Below, piece by piece: positions 14,897 through 17,785 of a stretch of 17,785 bases of DNA (positions are counted from its first letter, which is position 1; each line of letters opens with the position of its first letter). The notes beneath the pieces are model-generated. The model was not told where the DNA came from. It did not search any database and saw nothing but the letters and a program-made list of their open reading frames with translations. The DNA comes from Fen-999 sp964469455. GTDB lineage: Bacteria; Pseudomonadota; Gammaproteobacteria; Burkholderiales; Rhodocyclaceae. A program made the position numbers and the translations under genes. The stretch lies in assembly GCA_964469455.1 (NCBI GenBank), contig CAYXZX010000039.1:1-17785 (forward strand). The letters are read 5' to 3'.

Positions 14897-15458
14897 CGCC
14901 GATCAGCCTGACCTCGACGTTGATGCGCTCGTCGGCCGAGACCGTGGTCCGGCGAGGATCGATGACCACCCGGATGATCTTGCGCGGCGGCACCCCGAGC
15001 CCGCGCAGGTGGCGCCGCAGGGTCTCGGAGGCCTTGGCCGCCAGTCCCAGCGCGTACTCCCGGCTCGCCACCGGCGGCGCGAACAACGTGAGGCGCAGCG
15101 AAAGGTTGTTGCCCTTCTTTAGCCGCGCCACGAGGGCGCTCAGCCGGGCGTTGACCTCGGCCGGTGGCCCGGTGTCATCGGCCGCCATCGAGAACGCGAG
15201 ATCGGGCGGCGGCCCCGGCGACTCTGGCGGCTCGGGCTCCGGTGGCGGAGGTTCCGCCACCGGGGTCGCGACGACCTCCGGTACCGGCATGGCGGCGGGA
15301 GGCGCCGCCGGCGCTTCGTGGATGAGGGGCGCCGCCAACGTCTCGGGCGGCTGGGCGACCGTTGGCGCACGCGCCGGCGTTTTGGCACAGCCGGACAGGA
15401 AGAAAGGCGATGCGCAGAGCAGGGCGGCAACAAGGCTGGAGAAGTAAGCGCGGCTCAT
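14889..15458 (-). CDS. Proline-rich lipoprotein with degenerate OmpA-like C-terminal domain
   Basis: A 189-residue predicted lipoprotein. The signal peptide ends in the lipobox LSGC at 21-24; Ala at +2 after Cys24 predicts outer-membrane sorting. Residues 26-95 are rich in Pro, Ala and Glu (PPPPEPEPPESPGPPP) and probably form an extended spacer. The C-terminal 90 residues resemble an OmpA-like peptidoglycan-binding fold, best seen in REYALGLAAKASETLRRHL and GVPPRKI, but the Asp and Arg that bind diaminopimelate appear to be missing. The ATG at 15458 follows the GH15 stop by 2 nt (TGA-CG-ATG). The function is unknown; an envelope role is inferred from the signal and fold. Confidence 0.82.
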   Translation of the reverse strand: MSRAYFSSLVAALLCASPFFLSGCAKTPARAPTVAQPPETLAAPLIHEAPAAPPAAMPVPEVVATPVAEPPPPEPEPPESPGPPPDLAFSMAADDTGPPAEVNARLSALVARLKKGNNLSLRLTLFAPPVASREYALGLAAKASETLRRHLRGLGVPPRKIIRVVIDPRRTTVSADERINVEVRLIGDK

Positions 15459-15460
15459 CG

Positions 15461-17260
15461 TCAGAATGCCTGATCCCAGCGTATCGACAGCCGGATCGCG
15501 GAATTGATCAGGCCGACCATGCTGTAGGTCTGCACGAAGTTGCCCCAGAGTTCGCCGGTGCGGGTGTCGACGTGCTCGGCCAGCAGGCCGTGGCGATTGC
15601 GCGCGGCCAGCATCTTTTCGAACAGCGCCCGTGCCTCGTCCTTGCGGCCGATGGCCGCCAGCGCGTTGATGTACCAGAACGTGCAGACCAGGAACGCGTT
15701 TTCGGGCTCGCCGAAATCGTCCTTTTCGACATAACGGAAAATGAAGTCGCCGCGCTTGAGATCCCTGGCCACGGCCTCGACGGTGGCAGCGAAGCGCGGA
15801 TCGTCGGCGGCGAGAAAACCGAGCTCGGCCAGCAACAGCAGGCTGGCATCCATCGCGTCGCCATCGAAGGTGGAGACGAAGGCGCCCCGGCGCTCGTTCC
15901 ATGCCCGCGTGCTGATGGTTGCGTGGATGCGCCGCGCGTGATCGCGCCAGCAGGTGGCGCGTTCCGAGAATCCCAGGTGTTCGGCGATCCGCGCCAGGCG
16001 GTCGCAGGCGGCCCAGCACATCACCGCCGAATAGGTGTGCACGCGCGCGCTGCCGCGCAGCTCCCACAGGCCGGCGTCGGGCTGGTCATGACTGGCGACG
16101 GCCAACTCGCCGAGCGGCTCAAGACGCCGGAATATCGCAGCGTCGCCGCGCCGCGTGAGCCTTTGGTCAAAGAAGACATGGGTCGCCGCCAGCACCGCCG
16201 AGCCGTAACTGTCATGCTGGATCTGCCGGTAGGCCTGGTTGCCGACACGCACCGGACCCATGCCGCGATAGCCGGGCAGCGTCGGCTCGACCCGTTCCTC
16301 GAGATCGGCGCGACCGTCGATGCGATACACCGGCTGCAGCGGCCGGCCGGCGGCATCGGTGGCGATGTTCACGACGTAGCCGAGGTAGCGCTCCATGGTG
16401 TGGGTGGTGCCAAGCCGGTTGAGCGCGTTCACCACGAAGTAGCCGTCGCGCAGCCAGCAGTAGCGATAGTCCCAGTTGCGGCCGCTGTCGGCGGATTCCG
16501 GCAGCGAGGTGGTCATCGCCGCGATGATGGCGCCGGTGTCGTCGTAGGCGTTGAGCTTGAGCGTGATGGCGGCACGGATGACCGCCTCCTGCCATTCGTA
16601 GGGGATGCCGAGGGCGCGCACCCAGTCGCGCCAGTAGCCGGCCGTTTCTTCCATGAAACGGCGGCCCACTTCGGCGACGGATTCGTGCACCGTTTCATCG
16701 GGGCCCAGCAGCAGGGTCAGACGGTCCTCCAGGAAGAAAGGCGTTTCCTGCAGGAGCGAGGTGATCGACGCGTCGGTGGTCAGGCGCAGCGTCAGGTCCG
16801 GCGTCACGTAGCGGACATGATGGCTGCCCCAGGTGACCTCGGGACGGGCCGCGCCGTGGCCGCTGGCCGGCCTCAGCCTGAAAGTCAGACGTGGCGATCC
16901 GCCGATGCGGCGCAACTGCCGCACCAGCATCATCGGCCGGAACATGCGGCCGTGCTGGCGGAAGCGCGGCGCGAAGTCGGTGATCTCGACGCCGCCGCCG
17001 TTGCGGTCGAACAGGCGCGTGACCAGGATCGCGGTGTTCTCGAGATAGTGCTGCTCGGCACGGTCGAAATCGGCGATGTCCACGGCGAACGCGCCGAGAT
17101 CGTCATCGGTGCGCAGCAGCGAACAGAACACCGGATCGCCGTCGAAGCGCGGGAAGCAGCCCCAGACGATACGGCCGACATCATCGATCAGCGCGCCGAC
17201 CGCGCAGTTGCCGATCAGCGCCAGTTCGAGCGATCTGGACGCCGGAACAGTCACCGGCAC
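15461..17260 (-). CDS. Glycoside hydrolase family 15 protein (glucoamylase/trehalase-like)
   Basis: Predicted alpha-glucoside hydrolase of 599 residues. An N-terminal beta-sandwich (trehalase-like N domain) covers about 10-200, starting LELALIGNCAVGALID. The (alpha/alpha)6 catalytic domain covers about 220-590. Family motifs are RNWDYRYCWLRD and GLWELRG, where Glu400 fits the general acid. LLAEHVDTRTGELWGNFVQ follows, where Glu562 fits the general base. No signal peptide is seen, so it acts in the cytoplasm. Prokaryotic GH15 proteins of this form include glucoamylases, glucodextranases and trehalases; the adjacent otsB favours trehalose or another alpha-glucoside, by context only. The start is GTG 17260, with GGAAAG upstream inside otsB; GTG 17254 is an alternative. 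The gap to otsB is 3 nt and to the lipoprotein gene 2 nt. Confidence 0.92.
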   Translation of the reverse strand: MPVTVPASRSLELALIGNCAVGALIDDVGRIVWGCFPRFDGDPVFCSLLRTDDDLGAFAVDIADFDRAEQHYLENTAILVTRLFDRNGGGVEITDFAPRFRQHGRMFRPMMLVRQLRRIGGSPRLTFRLRPASGHGAARPEVTWGSHHVRYVTPDLTLRLTTDASITSLLQETPFFLEDRLTLLLGPDETVHESVAEVGRRFMEETAGYWRDWVRALGIPYEWQEAVIRAAITLKLNAYDDTGAIIAAMTTSLPESADSGRNWDYRYCWLRDGYFVVNALNRLGTTHTMERYLGYVVNIATDAAGRPLQPVYRIDGRADLEERVEPTLPGYRGMGPVRVGNQAYRQIQHDSYGSAVLAATHVFFDQRLTRRGDAAIFRRLEPLGELAVASHDQPDAGLWELRGSARVHTYSAVMCWAACDRLARIAEHLGFSERATCWRDHARRIHATISTRAWNERRGAFVSTFDGDAMDASLLLLAELGFLAADDPRFAATVEAVARDLKRGDFIFRYVEKDDFGEPENAFLVCTFWYINALAAIGRKDEARALFEKMLAARNRHGLLAEHVDTRTGELWGNFVQTYSMVGLINSAIRLSIRWDQAF

Positions 17261-17263
17261 CGG

Positions 17264-17785
17264 TCAGCTTTCCAGGGCCTGCGCCAGCCAGGCGCGCACG
17301 GCCGCCACGTCCGGTAGCCGGTAGCGGGCGCAGGTCGGTTCATCGCCGACCTTGATCGACACGCCGTCGGCCTTGTTGATGGCGGCGAAACCGTGCTCGT
17401 CGTTGAGGTCGTCGCCGATGAACACCGCCTTGCGGTCCTTGAACGGCGCCTCGGCGAGGTACTCCTCGATGGCCGTGCCCTTGTCGAAGCCGCCGGGCTT
17501 GGCCTCGGCGACGCACTTGCCCAGTTGCAGGATCAGCTTGCCGCCCGATTCGCCCACCAGCTGGGCCATGGTGCGGTTGGCCAGATCTTCCAGGTCAGGC
17601 GCCTGCCGGTAATGCAGCGCCAGCGTCAGGCCCTTGTCCTCCAGCAGCAGGCCGGGATGCGCTTCCAGAAGGGGCGTCAGCGCCGCGCGGATGCGATTCT
17701 TCTCCTCGGGCGCGGCCGGGTGCAGCCAGAGGCGGCCGGCGGCATCGCGCCGCTCGAGGCCGTGCTGGCCGGTGCGCGGCAGGCG
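17264..17785 (-). CDS. otsB: Trehalose-6-phosphate phosphatase, C-terminal part (cut by window edge)
   Basis: Removes phosphate from trehalose 6-phosphate in the second step of trehalose synthesis. The window holds the last 173 residues. They include the cap-domain segment LLLEDKGLTLALHYRQAP, the AEAKPGGFDKGTAIEEYL loop with the HAD motif III lysine, and FIGDDLNDEHGF, the HAD motif IV that binds Mg. The N-terminal DxDGT motif lies beyond the right edge. The GH15 gene follows after 3 nt, so they are very likely cotranscribed. No otsA (trehalose-6-phosphate synthase) is present in the window. Confidence 0.93.
   Translation of the reverse strand, partial: RLPRTGQHGLERRDAAGRLWLHPAAPEEKNRIRAALTPLLEAHPGLLLEDKGLTLALHYRQAPDLEDLANRTMAQLVGESGGKLILQLGKCVAEAKPGGFDKGTAIEEYLAEAPFKDRKAVFIGDDLNDEHGFAAINKADGVSIKVGDEPTCARYRLPDVAAVRAWLAQALES

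Noticed and set aside
15362..17317. Open frame of 651 codons on the plus strand opposite the GH15 gene
   Set aside because: It mirrors a well-supported GH15 gene with catalytic motifs. The product shows no recognisable motif and has the His/Arg/Gln-rich composition usual for antisense frames in GC-rich DNA.

Overview
This window is high-GC DNA of a heterotrophic proteobacterium, most likely a betaproteobacterium close to the Rhodocyclales. The assignment is an inference from three things: a GTP-type PEP carboxykinase beside a malic enzyme/phosphotransacetylase fusion, a Lys-Ala-Pro histone H1-like tail ending in a LNPAAAWPFPTG-type sequence, and a LutABC lactate module with an inserted dehydrogenase. 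I see no insertion sequence, integrase, phage gene, CRISPR array, rRNA or tRNA. The region looks like ordinary chromosome with tight gene packing.

Layout from left to right. (1) 1-418 holds the 3' end of a repeat-rich histone H1-like gene and its intrinsic terminator. (2) 499-4721 holds pckG (minus) and maeB (plus), which diverge from a 92-bp gap with a perfect 13-bp palindrome at its centre. A patatin-like phospholipase is coupled to maeB by a TGATG overlap. (3) 5834-6977 holds an AT-rich leader and a PBP7-type D-Ala-D-Ala endopeptidase. (4) 6948-13081 holds an IclR-family regulator facing away from a compact five-gene operon: lutA, lutB, a D-2-hydroxyacid dehydrogenase, lutC and a TPR/TylF-like methyltransferase. 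Adjacent genes overlap by 1-4 nt or are 10 nt apart. (5) 13068-17785, all on the minus strand, holds otsB (cut by the window edge), a GH15 glycoside hydrolase, a proline-rich lipoprotein with an OmpA-like end, and a KefB-type cation/proton antiporter.

How the genes fit together. pckG and maeB both act at the C4-to-C3 node, making PEP from oxaloacetate and pyruvate from malate, which suits growth on organic acids. The lut operon oxidises L-lactate to pyruvate and feeds the same node. The IclR protein is the obvious candidate regulator of lut. otsB and the GH15 enzyme point to trehalose or related glucoside metabolism, with the lipoprotein and antiporter as envelope and ion-homeostasis genes downstream.

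No clear-cut new system is visible. The most interesting points are the symmetric -10-like palindrome between pckG and maeB, the dehydrogenase and TPR-methyltransferase built into the lut operon, and the OmpA-like lipoprotein that seems to have lost the peptidoglycan-binding residues. All database-level statements come from recognition of family motifs by eye; no search was run.
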